Part shown: positions 16,537 through 27,675 of the stretch, one piece after another
Position numbering within the stretch: the stretch's first letter is position 1
Layout of the letters: each line of letters opens with the position of its first letter
DNA from: Mycobacterium sp. UM_WGJ
GTDB lineage: Bacteria > Actinomycetota > Actinomycetes > Mycobacteriales > Mycobacteriaceae
Assembly: GCF_000455125.1 (NCBI RefSeq)
Contig: NZ_AUWR01000031.1
Location: 1-37,902, forward strand
Direction of reading: 5' to 3'
Length of the DNA: 37,902 nucleotides
Position numbers and translations under genes: made by a program
Notes under the pieces: generated by a model
Database searches by the model: none
What the model was told of the DNA's origin: nothing
What the model saw: only the letters and a program-made list of their open reading frames with translations

Positions 16537-17341
16537 GCCCGGGCCGCGGCGGGCCGCGGTGCTGGGCTCGCCCATCGCGCACTCGCGGTCACCGCAACTG
16601 CACCTGGCGGCCTACCGGGCGCTCGGTCTGCCGGACTGGACCTATGAGCGCATCGAATGTGGCGCCGAGGAGTTGCCGGCGCTGGTCGCCGGTTTCGGAC
16701 CGGAATGGGTCGGCGTCTCGGTCACCATGCCGGGCAAGTTCGCGGCCTTGGCGTTCGCCGACCAACGCACCCGCCGCGCCGAACGTATCGGCTCGGCGAA
16801 CACACTGGTACGCACCGCAACCGGATGGTTAGCCGACAACACCGATGTCGACGGGGTGAGCGGGGCGCTCGGTTCGGTGTCGGGGTCAGCGATCGTGCTG
16901 GGCTCCGGCGGCACCGCGCCGGCCGCGGTGGTGGCGCTGGCCGAACTGGGTGCCAGCCACATCACGGTGGCCGCGCGCAACGCCGACAACGCCGCGCGGG
17001 TGGTGGCGTTGGCCACCGAAGTCGGTGTGCCGGCTCGCTTCTGCGCACTCGATGACCCGGACCTGGCCGCGGCGGCCGCCGACGCGTCGGTACTGGTCAG
17101 CACTCTTCCGGCTGACGTCGCAGCCCGATATGCGCCGGTTCTGGCCGGGGTGCCTGTGCTGCTGGACGCCCTCTACGATCCGTGGCCGACGCCATTGGCC
17201 ACCGCGGTGAGCTCCGCCGGCGGCACCGTGATCAGCGGCCTGCAGATGCTGCTGCATCAGGCGTTCACCCAGGTTGAGCTGTTCACCGGCCGGCCCGCGC
17301 CTCGCGCGGAGATGACTTGCGCGGTCGCCGACCTCGGCTGA
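16514..17341 (+). CDS. aroE: Shikimate dehydrogenase
   Basis: A 275-residue NADPH-dependent shikimate 5-dehydrogenase that converts 3-dehydroshikimate to shikimate. The shikimate-binding GSPIAHSRSPQLH lies near residues 18-30, the catalytic Lys in VSVTMPGK near 74, ADNTDVDG near 113, and the NADP loop GSGGTAPAAV near 133. Close to the C terminus the segment SGLQMLLHQAFTQVELFTG is typical. The GTG at 16514 overlaps the end of mltG by 23 bases. The first dozen residues ([12 protein letters not shown]) are not conserved, so a slightly later start is possible. It is separated from the main aro cluster by the prepilin peptidase and a small exported protein. Confidence 0.94.
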   Translation: MSSTAPAEPGPRRAAVLGSPIAHSRSPQLHLAAYRALGLPDWTYERIECGAEELPALVAGFGPEWVGVSVTMPGKFAALAFADQRTRRAERIGSANTLVRTATGWLADNTDVDGVSGALGSVSGSAIVLGSGGTAPAAVVALAELGASHITVAARNADNAARVVALATEVGVPARFCALDDPDLAAAAADASVLVSTLPADVAARYAPVLAGVPVLLDALYDPWPTPLATAVSSAGGTVISGLQMLLHQAFTQVELFTGRPAPRAEMTCAVADLG

Positions 17342-17351
17342 GCATGGCGCC

Positions 17352-17789
17352 ATGGACGGGCCGAAAGTGGTGGCGGCGGGTTCAGTGCTGGCGTGGCTGA
17401 CGCTGCTGAGCGGCTACGACATCCGCCAGCGCCGACTGCCGAATTGGTTGACGCTGCCTGCGGCGGTGCTGGTTCCGGCGCTGGCTGCCGTCGTGGGTCG
17501 AGGACCGGCGGCGCTGGCGGGCGCGGCGGCTCTTACCGGGGTCTATCTGGTCGTTCATCTGATCGCCCCGGCCGGATTGGGTGCCGGCGACGTCAAGCTG
17601 GCGGTCGCGCTCGGGGCGCTGACCGGGTCCTTCGGCGCTGACGTGTGGCTGCTGGCGGCGCTGGCCGCGCCGCTGCTGACCGGGCTGTGGGGGCTGTTCG
17701 TGGCGATGGCGGGCCGCGGGCCGACGGTGCCGCATGGGCCGTCGATGTGCCTGGCCAGCGCCCTGGCGGCGGGCTTGGCCGGCTGGTGA
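17352..17789 (+). CDS. Type IV prepilin-peptidase-like A24 protease (Rv2551c-like)
   Basis: A 145-residue, multi-spanning membrane protein of peptidase family A24. The two catalytic aspartates are D23 in YDIRQRRLPN and D80 in GLGAGDVKLA, the GxGD signature. About five hydrophobic helices are visible. The N-terminal methyltransferase domain of full-size PilD enzymes is absent, as in the M. tuberculosis homologue Rv2551c, which also follows aroE. The family cleaves leader peptides of type IV pilins and pseudopilins; no pilin gene lies in this window, so the substrate is unknown. It starts 10 bases after aroE and probably shares its transcript. Confidence 0.88.
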   Translation: MDGPKVVAAGSVLAWLTLLSGYDIRQRRLPNWLTLPAAVLVPALAAVVGRGPAALAGAAALTGVYLVVHLIAPAGLGAGDVKLAVALGALTGSFGADVWLLAALAAPLLTGLWGLFVAMAGRGPTVPHGPSMCLASALAAGLAGW

Positions 17790-17872
17790 ACGGGTGCCTG
17801 CCGGCGCCGGTTCGGGGATGTAATGCTCAGGGAACGTAAATTAACGTCGCCTGTGACCTTGCCAGGAAATGT

Positions 17873-17901
17873 TTGCCGCTCAGCCCGCTATTAGGTAACA
17901 T
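17873..17901 (+). promoter_or_regulatory. SigA-type promoter of the small exported protein gene
   Basis: TTGCCG (17873-17878) and TAACAT (17896-17901) are separated by 17 bases, the optimal spacing for a housekeeping promoter. Transcription would start near 17908, about 43 bases before the GTG at 17951, with the AGAGGGGG ribosome-binding site at 17938-17945 in between. Confidence 0.6.
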
Positions 17902-17950
17902 CGGCTCTATTGAACTGCTGCTGACCGGTGCGTAGCCAGAGGGGGTGACC

Positions 17951-18358
17951 GTGAAGCGAGCTGTAGTTGGGGGCGTGGCAGCTGCCGCGGTCGCCGTCGG
18001 TGGGGGCATCGTCCTTGCCGGCAACATGGCATCTCCGTCCTTGCCTGACGTGCAGGTTCCGGCGATTCAGCTGTCCAGCGCCGAGGGAAACGACGCCACC
18101 GTGCAATGGCTGGACCTGTTTGCGCAGACCTCGGCTGCCAACGCGGACTCCTTCGGCGGCTACCTGCTGGACCCGAGTTCCGCTGTCCCGCCCGGTGAAT
18201 CGCCGTTAGTGCTGATCGACCCGGAGACCTCCGCGGAGGACTTCGACCAGATCCTCGACGGGGTGGTCGGCAATGCCGGTAGTCAGCTCAATGCGGTGAC
18301 CTCGCCGAGCAACGGTCGCGACGCCGTCACCTACCTGATCCTCAAAAACGGTTCCTGA
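17951..18358 (+). CDS. Small exported protein of unknown function
   Basis: I do not recognise the family. From GTG 17951 the product has 135 residues. An N-terminal KR pair is followed by about 25 hydrophobic Ala/Val/Gly residues, a signal peptide or anchor. The mature part is acidic, without Cys, and contains DATVQWLDLFAQTSAANADSF and a later LVLIDPETSAEDFDQIL. There is no lipobox. An earlier GTG at 17945 is in frame, but AGAGGGGG sits at the right distance for 17951. It has its own SigA-type promoter. In M. tuberculosis the corresponding gap between Rv2551c and aroC holds about ten genes, including toxin-antitoxin pairs and lipoproteins; here this single gene fills it. Confidence 0.72.
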   Translation: MKRAVVGGVAAAAVAVGGGIVLAGNMASPSLPDVQVPAIQLSSAEGNDATVQWLDLFAQTSAANADSFGGYLLDPSSAVPPGESPLVLIDPETSAEDFDQILDGVVGNAGSQLNAVTSPSNGRDAVTYLILKNGS

Positions 18359-18481
18359 ACCCGGCTGGCGGGTCTCGAACCGGATCGAATCCCGGTTGCC
18401 GCAGCACTGAGCCGTGCGTGTGTGCAACCGTAACCTCCTCCAAGCCCGGGCGGGCCTGACCGGCATGGGAAGATGGGACAC

Positions 18482-19699
18482 GTGTTGCGTTGGATAACCG
18501 CCGGGGAATCGCACGGTCGCGCGTTGGTGGCCCTGGTCGAGGGCATGGTCGCGGGAGTGGCCGTCACCTCGGCTGACATCGCCGATCAGCTCGCCCGCCG
18601 GCGCCTGGGCTATGGCCGCGGGGCCCGGATGAAGTTCGAGGCCGATGCGGTCACCGTGCTGTCGGGGGTGCGGCACGGGATCACCCTGGGCGGTCCGATC
18701 GCCGTCGAGATCGGCAACACCGAATGGCCCAAGTGGGAGACGGTGATGTCCACCGATCCGGTTGACCCGGCGGTGCTGGACGGCGAGGGCGGCGCCCGCA
18801 ATGCGCCGCTGACCCGCCCGCGGCCCGGCCACGCCGACTTCGCCGGCATGCTCAAGTACGGCTTCGACGACGCCCGCCCGGTACTCGAACGCGCCAGCGC
18901 ACGTGAGACCGCCGCTCGCGTCACCGCGGGCACCATCGCCCGGGCATTCCTGGACCAGGCGTTGGGCGTTCAGGTGATCTCCCACGTGATCTCGATCGGC
19001 GCGTCCGACCCCTACGACGGTCCGGTGCCGCAACCGGCCGATCTGGCCGCCATCGATGCCAGCCCGGTGCGTGCCTTTGACGCCGGCACCCAGGAAGCCA
19101 TGATCGCCGAGATCGAGGCAGCCAAGGCCGACGGCGACACGCTGGGCGGTGTGGTCGAGGTGGTCGTGTCGGGCCTGCCGATCGGTCTGGGCTCCTTCAT
19201 CAGCGGTGATGACCGGCTCGACAGCCAGCTGGCTGCCGCGATCATGGGCATCCAGGCGATCAAGGGCGTCGAGATCGGCGACGGCTTCACCACCGCACGC
19301 CGGCGCGGCAGCGCGGCCCACGACGAGATGTACCCCGGGCCGGACGGTGTGGTGCGCTCCACCAACCGGGCCGGCGGCCTCGAGGGAGGCATGACCAACG
19401 GTCTGCCGTTGCGGGTGCGTGCGGCGATGAAGCCGATCTCCACGGTGCCGCGCGCCCTGGCCACCGTCGACATGGCCACCGGCGAGGAAGCGGTCGCGAT
19501 CCATCAACGCTCCGACGTGTGCGCGGTGCCAGCCGCCGGCGTGGTGGCCGAAGCCATGGTCGCGTTGGTCCTGGCCCGCGCCGCGCTGGACAAGTTCGGC
19601 GGCGACTCGCTGACCGAAACCCGGCGCAACATCGAGGCCTACCGGCGTTCGGTGGCCGACCGGGTGCCGGCGGCGGACCAGGAACGGGCCTCGGGGTAG
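18482..19699 (+). CDS. aroC: Chorismate synthase
   Basis: A 405-residue FMN-dependent chorismate synthase (called aroF, Rv2540c, in M. tuberculosis), which converts EPSP to chorismate. It opens with [17 protein letters not shown], which holds the conserved [42 protein letters not shown] and [18 protein letters not shown] follow in family order, and [13 protein letters not shown] and [13 protein letters not shown] lie in the C-terminal half. The GTG at 18482 gives the family start; an ATG at 18473 would add three residues. It heads the aroC-aroK-aroB-aroQ operon, with aroK 3 bases downstream. Confidence 0.96.
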   Translation: MLRWITAGESHGRALVALVEGMVAGVAVTSADIADQLARRRLGYGRGARMKFEADAVTVLSGVRHGITLGGPIAVEIGNTEWPKWETVMSTDPVDPAVLDGEGGARNAPLTRPRPGHADFAGMLKYGFDDARPVLERASARETAARVTAGTIARAFLDQALGVQVISHVISIGASDPYDGPVPQPADLAAIDASPVRAFDAGTQEAMIAEIEAAKADGDTLGGVVEVVVSGLPIGLGSFISGDDRLDSQLAAAIMGIQAIKGVEIGDGFTTARRRGSAAHDEMYPGPDGVVRSTNRAGGLEGGMTNGLPLRVRAAMKPISTVPRALATVDMATGEEAVAIHQRSDVCAVPAAGVVAEAMVALVLARAALDKFGGDSLTETRRNIEAYRRSVADRVPAADQERASG

Positions 19700-19702
19700 C
19701 CC

Positions 19703-21893
<2,191 letters not shown>

Positions 21894-22584
21894 GTCTCGG
21901 TGCCGCCGTTGTCCTCGATCACGGGGAACTCGGTGGTGGCGTCGGTGTCGGCCGGGAACTCTTCGGTGGTGAAGCCTCCCGAAAGACCGTCGGGGCTGGT
22001 GAGCGTCGCCTCGGTAGCCGGCGCGGCAGCCTCGGTCTGTACGGCACCGGTCTCTTCAGCGGCCAGCGCGGGGGCGCCGACGGTGGCGAACACGTCGGTC
22101 GGCGGCTGGCTCTCCTCCGCGGCGGCCCGCACCGGGCGGCGTTCCGGATGCTTCTCGTACTCCTTGTCGATGGCGCGGCGCCCGAGGGCCACGGCGGCCA
22201 CCGCCACCACGAACACCAGCAGCGCGGTGAAGGCCGCGAAGCTGGTCAGCTCGTTGAAGAAGGTGCTGATGTAGAGCGCCTTGTAGACCTGGCCGATGAG
22301 CCACGAGACGAAGCCGCTGAGCAGTCCGGCGACCAGCCCGGCGCCCAGCCAGGTCATCGCGAGGTCAGCGCGCCGGTCCGGGTCGGCGGTGGCTTTGGCG
22401 TCCTCACGGCCGTCGGAACGGCCCCAGACGAACACTGCGATCGCGAACACGATCATCAATGCCAGGCTGATCAGACCGGCCTGCGCCTCGAAGGCGTTGA
22501 TCAGCACCCCCTGGATGAGGCGGATCACGACCATCAGTGCAGCGAACACCAGCCCGCGCAGAAACCACTTGCTCATGGGGCCAC

Positions 22585-22601
22585 AGCGTAGCGAGTACCG
22601 T
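22585..22601. promoter_or_regulatory. Back-to-back -10 elements for two leaderless transcripts
   Basis: The gap between the divergent genes is only 33 bases. Leftward, TACGCT (22590-22585) lies 8 bases before the membrane-protein ATG. Rightward, TACCGT (22596-22601) lies 8 bases before the pepQ GTG. Both fit the mycobacterial TANNNT element placed about 7 bases from the transcription start, so both messages would begin at or next to their start codons. Neither gene shows a Shine-Dalgarno site. Confidence 0.45.
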
Positions 22602-22609
22602 CACACCGC

Positions 22610-23731
22610 GTGACACATTCCTCCCGTCGGGCGCGTCTGAGTGCTGCGATCGGCGCCGCCGACCTGGACGCGATGCTGGTCACGGACCTGATCAACGTGC
22701 GTTATCTGTCCGGGTTCACCGGTTCGGCCGGGGCGCTGCTGGTCTATGCGGACGAGCGGCCACCGGTGTTGGCAACCGATGGTCGCTATCGCACACAGGC
22801 TGCCCGCCAGGCCCCCGACCTGCAGGTCGCGATCGAACGCGCCGGGCCCCGGCACCTTCTCACCCAGGCTGCGGCGGCCGGGGCGCTGCGGGTCGGCTTC
22901 GAGGCCCACGTGGTGACCGTGGACGGATTCGATGCCCTTTCGGCAGCCCTGCGGGGGGAGCGAGCAGTGCCCGGCGGGGACAGCCCCGTCGAGCTGGTCC
23001 GGGCCTCGAACACCGTGGAGGCGCTGCGCGAGGTCAAAGACGCCGGCGAAGTCGCCATGCTGCGACTGGCCTGCGAGGCTGCCGACGCGGCTCTGGGTGA
23101 GCTGGTGGACCGCGGTGGACTGCGGCCGGGGCGCACCGAACGGGAGGTCCGCCGGGAACTGGAAGCCCTGATGCTCGACCACGGGGCCGACGCCGCGTCG
23201 TTCGAGACGATCGTGGCCACCGGCCCCAACTCGGCGATTCCGCATCACCGGCCTACCGACGCCGTGCTGGCCGCCGGGGACTTCGTCAAGATCGACTTCG
23301 GCGCCCTGGTGGCCGGCTACCACTCCGACATGACCCGCACGTTCGTGCTGGGGCCGCCCGCGGACTGGCAGCGGGAGATCTATCAGGTGGTGCAGGCCGC
23401 GCAGCGGGCCGGCCGGGAGGCGCTGCAACCGGGCGTGGAACTGTGTGCGGTCGACGCCGCCGCGCGCACCGTGATCGCCGAGGCCGGCTACGGCGAGACC
23501 TTCGGTCACGGCCTCGGTCACGGGGTCGGGTTGCGGATTCACGAAGCGCCCGGAATCAATGCGGCGGCCGACGGTACACTGCTTGCCGGTGCTGTGGTGA
23601 CCGTAGAGCCCGGCGTCTATCTGGCTGATCGTGGCGGGGTCCGTATCGAGGACACGCTCGTGGTCGCTGATACTGCCGGGCAGGCCCCGGACCTGCTGAC
23701 TCGGTTCCCCAAGGAACTGACCATTCTCTAG
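22610..23731 (+). CDS. pepQ: Xaa-Pro dipeptidase (M24B metallopeptidase)
   Basis: A 373-residue cytoplasmic aminopeptidase-P/prolidase type enzyme (Rv2535c). The N-terminal creatinase-like domain spans about 1-130. The pita-bread catalytic domain follows with metal ligands in KIDFGALVAGYHSDMTRTF (two Asp), GHGLGHGVGLRIHEAP (His), TVEPGVYL (Glu) and GVRIEDT (Glu), a complete dinuclear metal site. It hydrolyses X-Pro bonds in short peptides. The GTG start at 22610 lacks a ribosome-binding site and appears leaderless. efp follows 15 bases after the stop, an association common in Gram-positive bacteria. Confidence 0.93.
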   Translation: MTHSSRRARLSAAIGAADLDAMLVTDLINVRYLSGFTGSAGALLVYADERPPVLATDGRYRTQAARQAPDLQVAIERAGPRHLLTQAAAAGALRVGFEAHVVTVDGFDALSAALRGERAVPGGDSPVELVRASNTVEALREVKDAGEVAMLRLACEAADAALGELVDRGGLRPGRTEREVRRELEALMLDHGADAASFETIVATGPNSAIPHHRPTDAVLAAGDFVKIDFGALVAGYHSDMTRTFVLGPPADWQREIYQVVQAAQRAGREALQPGVELCAVDAAARTVIAEAGYGETFGHGLGHGVGLRIHEAPGINAAADGTLLAGAVVTVEPGVYLADRGGVRIEDTLVVADTAGQAPDLLTRFPKELTIL

Positions 23732-23746
23732 GAGACGTGAACGACC

Positions 23747-24310
23747 GTGGCTTCAACTGCTGACTTCAAAAACGGGCTGGTGCTGGTGATCGACGGCCAG
23801 TTGTGGCAGATCACCGAGTTTCAGCACGTCAAGCCGGGCAAGGGTCCGGCCTTCGTGCGCACCAAGCTCAAGAATGTGGTGTCGGGCAAGGTCGTGGACA
23901 AGACCTACAACGCCGGCGTGAAGGTGGAGACCGCCACCGTGGACCGCCGCGACGCCACCTACCTGTACCGCGACGGCAACGACTTCGTGTTCATGGACAG
24001 CGAGGATTACGAGCAGCACCCGCTGCCGGAATCGCTGGTCGGCGACTCGGCGAACTACCTGCTGGAGAGCATGCTGGTGCAGATCGCCTTCCACAACGGG
24101 GTGCCGCTGTATCTGGAGCTGCCAGTCAGCGTCGAGCTGGAGGTCACCCACACCGAGCCCGGCCTGCAGGGCGACCGGTCCAGCGCGGGCACCAAGCCGG
24201 CCACCATGGAGACCGGTGCCCAGATCAATGTGCCGCTGTTCATCAACACCGGAGACAAGCTGAAGGTCGACACCCGCGACGGCAGCTACCTGGGACGGGT
24301 CAACTCCTGA
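23747..24310 (+). CDS. efp: Translation elongation factor P
   Basis: A 187-residue three-domain factor that binds between the P and E sites and relieves ribosome stalling at polyproline runs. The N-terminal KOW-like domain carries the tip loop PGKGPAF with K32 at the position modified in some bacteria. No EpmA/B or YmfI partner is visible in the window. [20 protein letters not shown] and the C-terminal [21 protein letters not shown] are family signatures. The GTG start has AGGAG 11 bases upstream, at the end of pepQ. Its stop lies 2 bases before nusB, so pepQ-efp-nusB form one transcript. Confidence 0.97.
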   Translation: MASTADFKNGLVLVIDGQLWQITEFQHVKPGKGPAFVRTKLKNVVSGKVVDKTYNAGVKVETATVDRRDATYLYRDGNDFVFMDSEDYEQHPLPESLVGDSANYLLESMLVQIAFHNGVPLYLELPVSVELEVTHTEPGLQGDRSSAGTKPATMETGAQINVPLFINTGDKLKVDTRDGSYLGRVNS

Positions 24311-24312
24311 CC

Positions 24313-24834
24313 ATGCCTGCTGGCAAGCCGGTAAAGGGCCGGCACCAGGCCCGTAAGCGTGCCGTCGACGTGCTCTTCGAGGCCGAGGCCCGGGGACTGA
24401 CGCCGGCCCAAGGCGCGGAGCTGCGAACAGCGCTGGCGAGTGAGCAGCCCGACGTGTCACCGCTGCACCCGTACACCGTCACGGTGGCCAATGGGGTCAC
24501 CGAGCACGCCGCCCACATCGACGACCTGATCACCTCACACCTGCAGGGCTGGAAACTGGAGCGGCTGCCGGCCGTGGACCGGGCGATCCTGCGGGTGGCG
24601 ATCTGGGAATTGCTGCATGCCGATGACGTCCCGGAGCCGGTCGCGGTGGACGAAGCGGTGAAGCTGGCCAAGGAGTTGTCCACCGACGATTCGCCCGGGT
24701 TCATCAACGGCGTGCTGGGCCAGGTGATGCTGGTGACACCGCAGTTGCGGGCCGCCTCGCTGGCGGTGCGGGCGGCGAGCGAGCCGGCGGTCACACCCGG
24801 TGAGCCCGACTCCGAGGACACCCCGCAGGACTGA
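24313..24834 (+). CDS. nusB: Transcription antitermination factor NusB
   Basis: A 173-residue all-helical RNA-binding protein that, with NusE (S10), binds boxA in rRNA leaders to support antitermination. [20 protein letters not shown] near residues 8-27, [23 protein letters not shown] in the middle and [24 protein letters not shown] near the C terminus match M. tuberculosis NusB (156 residues). Here there is an additional acidic, Pro-rich tail of about 20 residues ([17 protein letters not shown]). The ATG at 24313 fits the family start. The same frame is open far upstream through efp, but that part is antisense-like noise, not protein. The gene starts 2 bases after efp. Confidence 0.95.
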   Translation: MPAGKPVKGRHQARKRAVDVLFEAEARGLTPAQGAELRTALASEQPDVSPLHPYTVTVANGVTEHAAHIDDLITSHLQGWKLERLPAVDRAILRVAIWELLHADDVPEPVAVDEAVKLAKELSTDDSPGFINGVLGQVMLVTPQLRAASLAVRAASEPAVTPGEPDSEDTPQD

Positions 24835-24906
24835 AAGCCGGGTTTCGCGAGGCCTGTCGGCCGAGGGATCCGGAGGTCGCTAAACCGGCCGATCCGCGTC
24901 AAGATC

Positions 24907-27660
24907 ATGCAGACTGGCCCCATGGGCCAAGATTGGGACGCACGGAATCGGAGACTACGAGTATCGGCTTTAGCGGCGGTGGCGAACCCGTCGTATTCGC
25001 GGGTGGACACCTGGAACCTGCTCGACGACGCGTGTCGGGAATTGGCGGCGGTCGACCGCGCCGGGATGGACACCGCCCACCAATATGCGCAGGTCAAGCG
25101 CTTGATGCAACGCCTGGAAGCCTACGAGCGATATTGGTTGTTCCCCGGCGCGGGAAGGCTGGCGGCGTTTCGCAACTACCTCGAGGGCATGGCGACGGTG
25201 TCGCTGACCGAGCAGGTGTCGCTGGTGGTGCGGCTGCTGTCGGACTACGGCGACCGGGCAGCGCTGTTCGACCTGGGGTTACCGCTGTCTGATCAGGAAT
25301 TGGTAGCGCAGGCCCGGCGGCAGCAGTTCTACACCGTGCTGCTGGCCGACGACTCGCCCCCTGATGCACCGGAAAGCCTCGCGGAAAGCCTTCGCGCACT
25401 GCGCAACCTCGACGACGAGGTGCAGATCGAACTGTTGGTGGCCTCCAGCGTTGAGGACGCCGTCACGGCCGTAGCGCTCAACGGTGAGATCCAGGCGGCG
25501 ATCGTGCGCCACGACCTTCCGCTGCGATCGCGCGACCGGGTCCCGCTGATGACCACGCTTTTGGGCGCCAACGACGACGCGGGAGTCGTCGATGGCAGCC
25601 ACGACGCAATCGAGTGCGGCGAATGGATGCGGCTGCTGCGTCCCCACATCGACCTGTATCTGCTGACGGACGAATCCATCGCCGCGGACACCGAGGAAGA
25701 GCCCGACGTCTACGACCGCACCTTCTACCGGCTCAACGACGTCACCGATCTGCACAGCACGGTGCTTGCCGGAATCCGGAAGCGCTACGCCACACCGTAT
25801 TTCGATGCGTTGCGGGCCTATGCTGCCGAGCCGGTCGGTCAGTTCCACGCGTTGCCGGTGGCCCGCGGCGCCAGCATCTTCAATTCCCGCTCGCTGCAGG
25901 ACATGGGAGAGTTCTACGGCCGCAACATCTTCATGGCCGAAACCTCGTCGACCTCGGGCGGGTTGGATTCGCTGCTGGACCCGCACGGCACCATCCGGGT
26001 GGCGATGAAAAAGGCTGCCAAGACCTGGAACGCCGACCACACCTATTTCGTCACCAACGGGACCTCGACGGCCAACAAGATCGTGGGGCAGGCGTTGACC
26101 CGGCCCGGTGACATCGTCCTGATCGACCGCAACTGTCACAAGTCGCATCACTACAGCCTGGTGCTGGCCGGTGCTTATCCGATGTACCTGGACGCCTACC
26201 CGCTGGCGGCCACGGCGATCTACGGCGCGGTGTCGCTGCACACCATCAAGCGGGCACTGCTGGACCTGGAAGCCGCCGGACAGCTGCACCGGGTCCGGAT
26301 GTTGTCTTTGACCAACTGCACATTCGACGGCGTCGTCTACAACCCCGGCCGGGTGATGGAGGAAGTCCTGGCGATCAAGCCGGACATTTGTTTCCTTTGG
26401 GATGAGGCCTGGTACGCCTTCGCGACGGCGGTGCCGTGGGCCCGGCAACGCACCGCCATGGTGGCCGCCGAACGCCTGGAGAGCATGCTCGGCTCACCGC
26501 GTTACGCCCAGGAGTACCAGGCATGGCGCGAATCCATGGCGGGCATTGATCGCGACCAGTGGAGCGAACACCGGCTGCTGCCGGCTCCCTCGGCGCGGGT
26601 GCGGGTCTATGCGACCCACTCCACGCATAAGTCCTTGTCGGCCCTGCGGCAGGCGTCGATGATCCACGTCCGGGACAAGGACTTCAACGCGCTGGCGCGG
26701 GATGCGTTCGCCGAGGCGTTTTTGACTCACACCTCCACCTCACCGAACCAGCAGCTGCTCGCTTCGCTGGATCTGGCGCGCCGCCAGGTGGACATCGAAG
26801 GCTTTGACCTGGTCCGGCGGGTTTACGACATGGCGCTGGTGTTTCGCCACCGGGTTCGTAAAGACCGGCTGATCAACAAATGGTTCCGGATTCTCGATGA
26901 GGACGACCTGGTGCCCGATGAGTTCCGGAATTCCACGGTCAGTTCCTACCGTCAGGTCCGCCAGGGCGGTTTGGCGGAGTGGAACGAGGCCTGGCGTTCC
27001 GACGAATTCGTGTTGGACCCGACCCGGGTGACGCTGTTCGTGGGTCGGACCGGGATGAACGGCTATGAATTCCGCGAGAAGGTCCTGATGGACCGATTCG
27101 GCATCCAGATCAACAAGACCTCCATCAACTCTGTGCTGTTGATCTTCACCATTGGTGTCACCTGGTCCAGCGTGCACTACCTGCTCGATGCGTTGCGCCG
27201 GGTCGCCGGCGAACTGGACCGGGCCTGGGCGGCGGCCAGCAGCGACGATCGGGCGTTGCAGCAGCGCAAAACCGTTGAGATCACCGAAGACCTGCCGCCA
27301 CTGCCGGATTTCAGCGAGTTCGCGCCCGCGTTTCGTCCCGGCGGTGCCAGCACATTCGGCGACATGCGATTGGCGTTTTACGCCGGCTATGAAGAGTCCG
27401 ACCGCGAGTATGTGATGCTCGGCGACGCCGGGCGCCGGGTCGCCGACGGTAAGACGCTGGTCTCGACGACCTTCGTGGTGCCCTACCCGCCCGGGTTCCC
27501 GGTGCTGGTTCCCGGTCAGGTGATCTCCAAGGAGATCCTCTACTTCCTGGCCGAACTCGACGTGAAAGAGATTCACGGCTACAACCCCGAGCTGGGGTTG
27601 GCGGTGTTCACGCCCGAGGCATTGGACCGCTACGCGCAGGCACCCGGCCTCGCCGATTAA
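24907..27660 (+). CDS. Orn/Lys/Arg-type PLP-dependent amino acid decarboxylase (Rv2531c-like)
   Basis: A 917-residue fold-type I decarboxylase resembling the inducible lysine/arginine decarboxylases of Gram-negative bacteria and M. tuberculosis Rv2531c (947 residues). The N-terminal wing, about 1-270, contains RDRVPLMTTLLG and HIDLYLLTDESIA. The PLP domain runs from about 300 to 650: AETSSTSGGLDSLLDPHG, YFVTNGTSTANKIV, DRNCHKSHH, DEAWYAF, and the PLP lysine K575 in THSTHKSLSALRQ. The C-terminal domain holds VPYPPGFPVLVPGQ and the KEIHGYNP end. The product would be a polyamine-type amine; Lys, Arg and Orn cannot be told apart by eye. The start may be ATG 24907 or 24922, and neither has a clear ribosome-binding site. 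The Rv2532c gene that lies between nusB and Rv2531c in M. tuberculosis is absent. Confidence 0.92.
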   Translation: MQTGPMGQDWDARNRRLRVSALAAVANPSYSRVDTWNLLDDACRELAAVDRAGMDTAHQYAQVKRLMQRLEAYERYWLFPGAGRLAAFRNYLEGMATVSLTEQVSLVVRLLSDYGDRAALFDLGLPLSDQELVAQARRQQFYTVLLADDSPPDAPESLAESLRALRNLDDEVQIELLVASSVEDAVTAVALNGEIQAAIVRHDLPLRSRDRVPLMTTLLGANDDAGVVDGSHDAIECGEWMRLLRPHIDLYLLTDESIAADTEEEPDVYDRTFYRLNDVTDLHSTVLAGIRKRYATPYFDALRAYAAEPVGQFHALPVARGASIFNSRSLQDMGEFYGRNIFMAETSSTSGGLDSLLDPHGTIRVAMKKAAKTWNADHTYFVTNGTSTANKIVGQALTRPGDIVLIDRNCHKSHHYSLVLAGAYPMYLDAYPLAATAIYGAVSLHTIKRALLDLEAAGQLHRVRMLSLTNCTFDGVVYNPGRVMEEVLAIKPDICFLWDEAWYAFATAVPWARQRTAMVAAERLESMLGSPRYAQEYQAWRESMAGIDRDQWSEHRLLPAPSARVRVYATHSTHKSLSALRQASMIHVRDKDFNALARDAFAEAFLTHTSTSPNQQLLASLDLARRQVDIEGFDLVRRVYDMALVFRHRVRKDRLINKWFRILDEDDLVPDEFRNSTVSSYRQVRQGGLAEWNEAWRSDEFVLDPTRVTLFVGRTGMNGYEFREKVLMDRFGIQINKTSINSVLLIFTIGVTWSSVHYLLDALRRVAGELDRAWAAASSDDRALQQRKTVEITEDLPPLPDFSEFAPAFRPGGASTFGDMRLAFYAGYEESDREYVMLGDAGRRVADGKTLVSTTFVVPYPPGFPVLVPGQVISKEILYFLAELDVKEIHGYNPELGLAVFTPEALDRYAQAPGLAD

Positions 27661-27661
27661 G

Positions 27662-27667
27662 TACGCT
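27662..27667 (+). promoter_or_regulatory. Candidate -10 element for a leaderless tetR transcript
   Basis: TACGCT ends 8 bases before the ATG at 27676, the spacing expected when transcription begins at or next to the start codon. No Shine-Dalgarno site is present, which supports leaderless expression separate from the decarboxylase gene. Confidence 0.4.
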
Positions 27668-27675
27668 GACTCGTC

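Noticed and set aside
18378-18397. AACCGG/CCGGTT inverted repeat after the small exported gene
   Set aside because: A 6-bp stem with an 8-nt loop and no U tract is too weak to call a terminator.
23803-24312. Open frame joining an alternative efp frame to nusB
   Set aside because: EF-P is clear in its own frame and NusB similarity begins at the ATG 24313.
24837-24895. Imperfect inverted repeat between nusB and the decarboxylase
   Set aside because: Arms need mismatches and the loop is long; not distinguishable from chance in GC-rich DNA.
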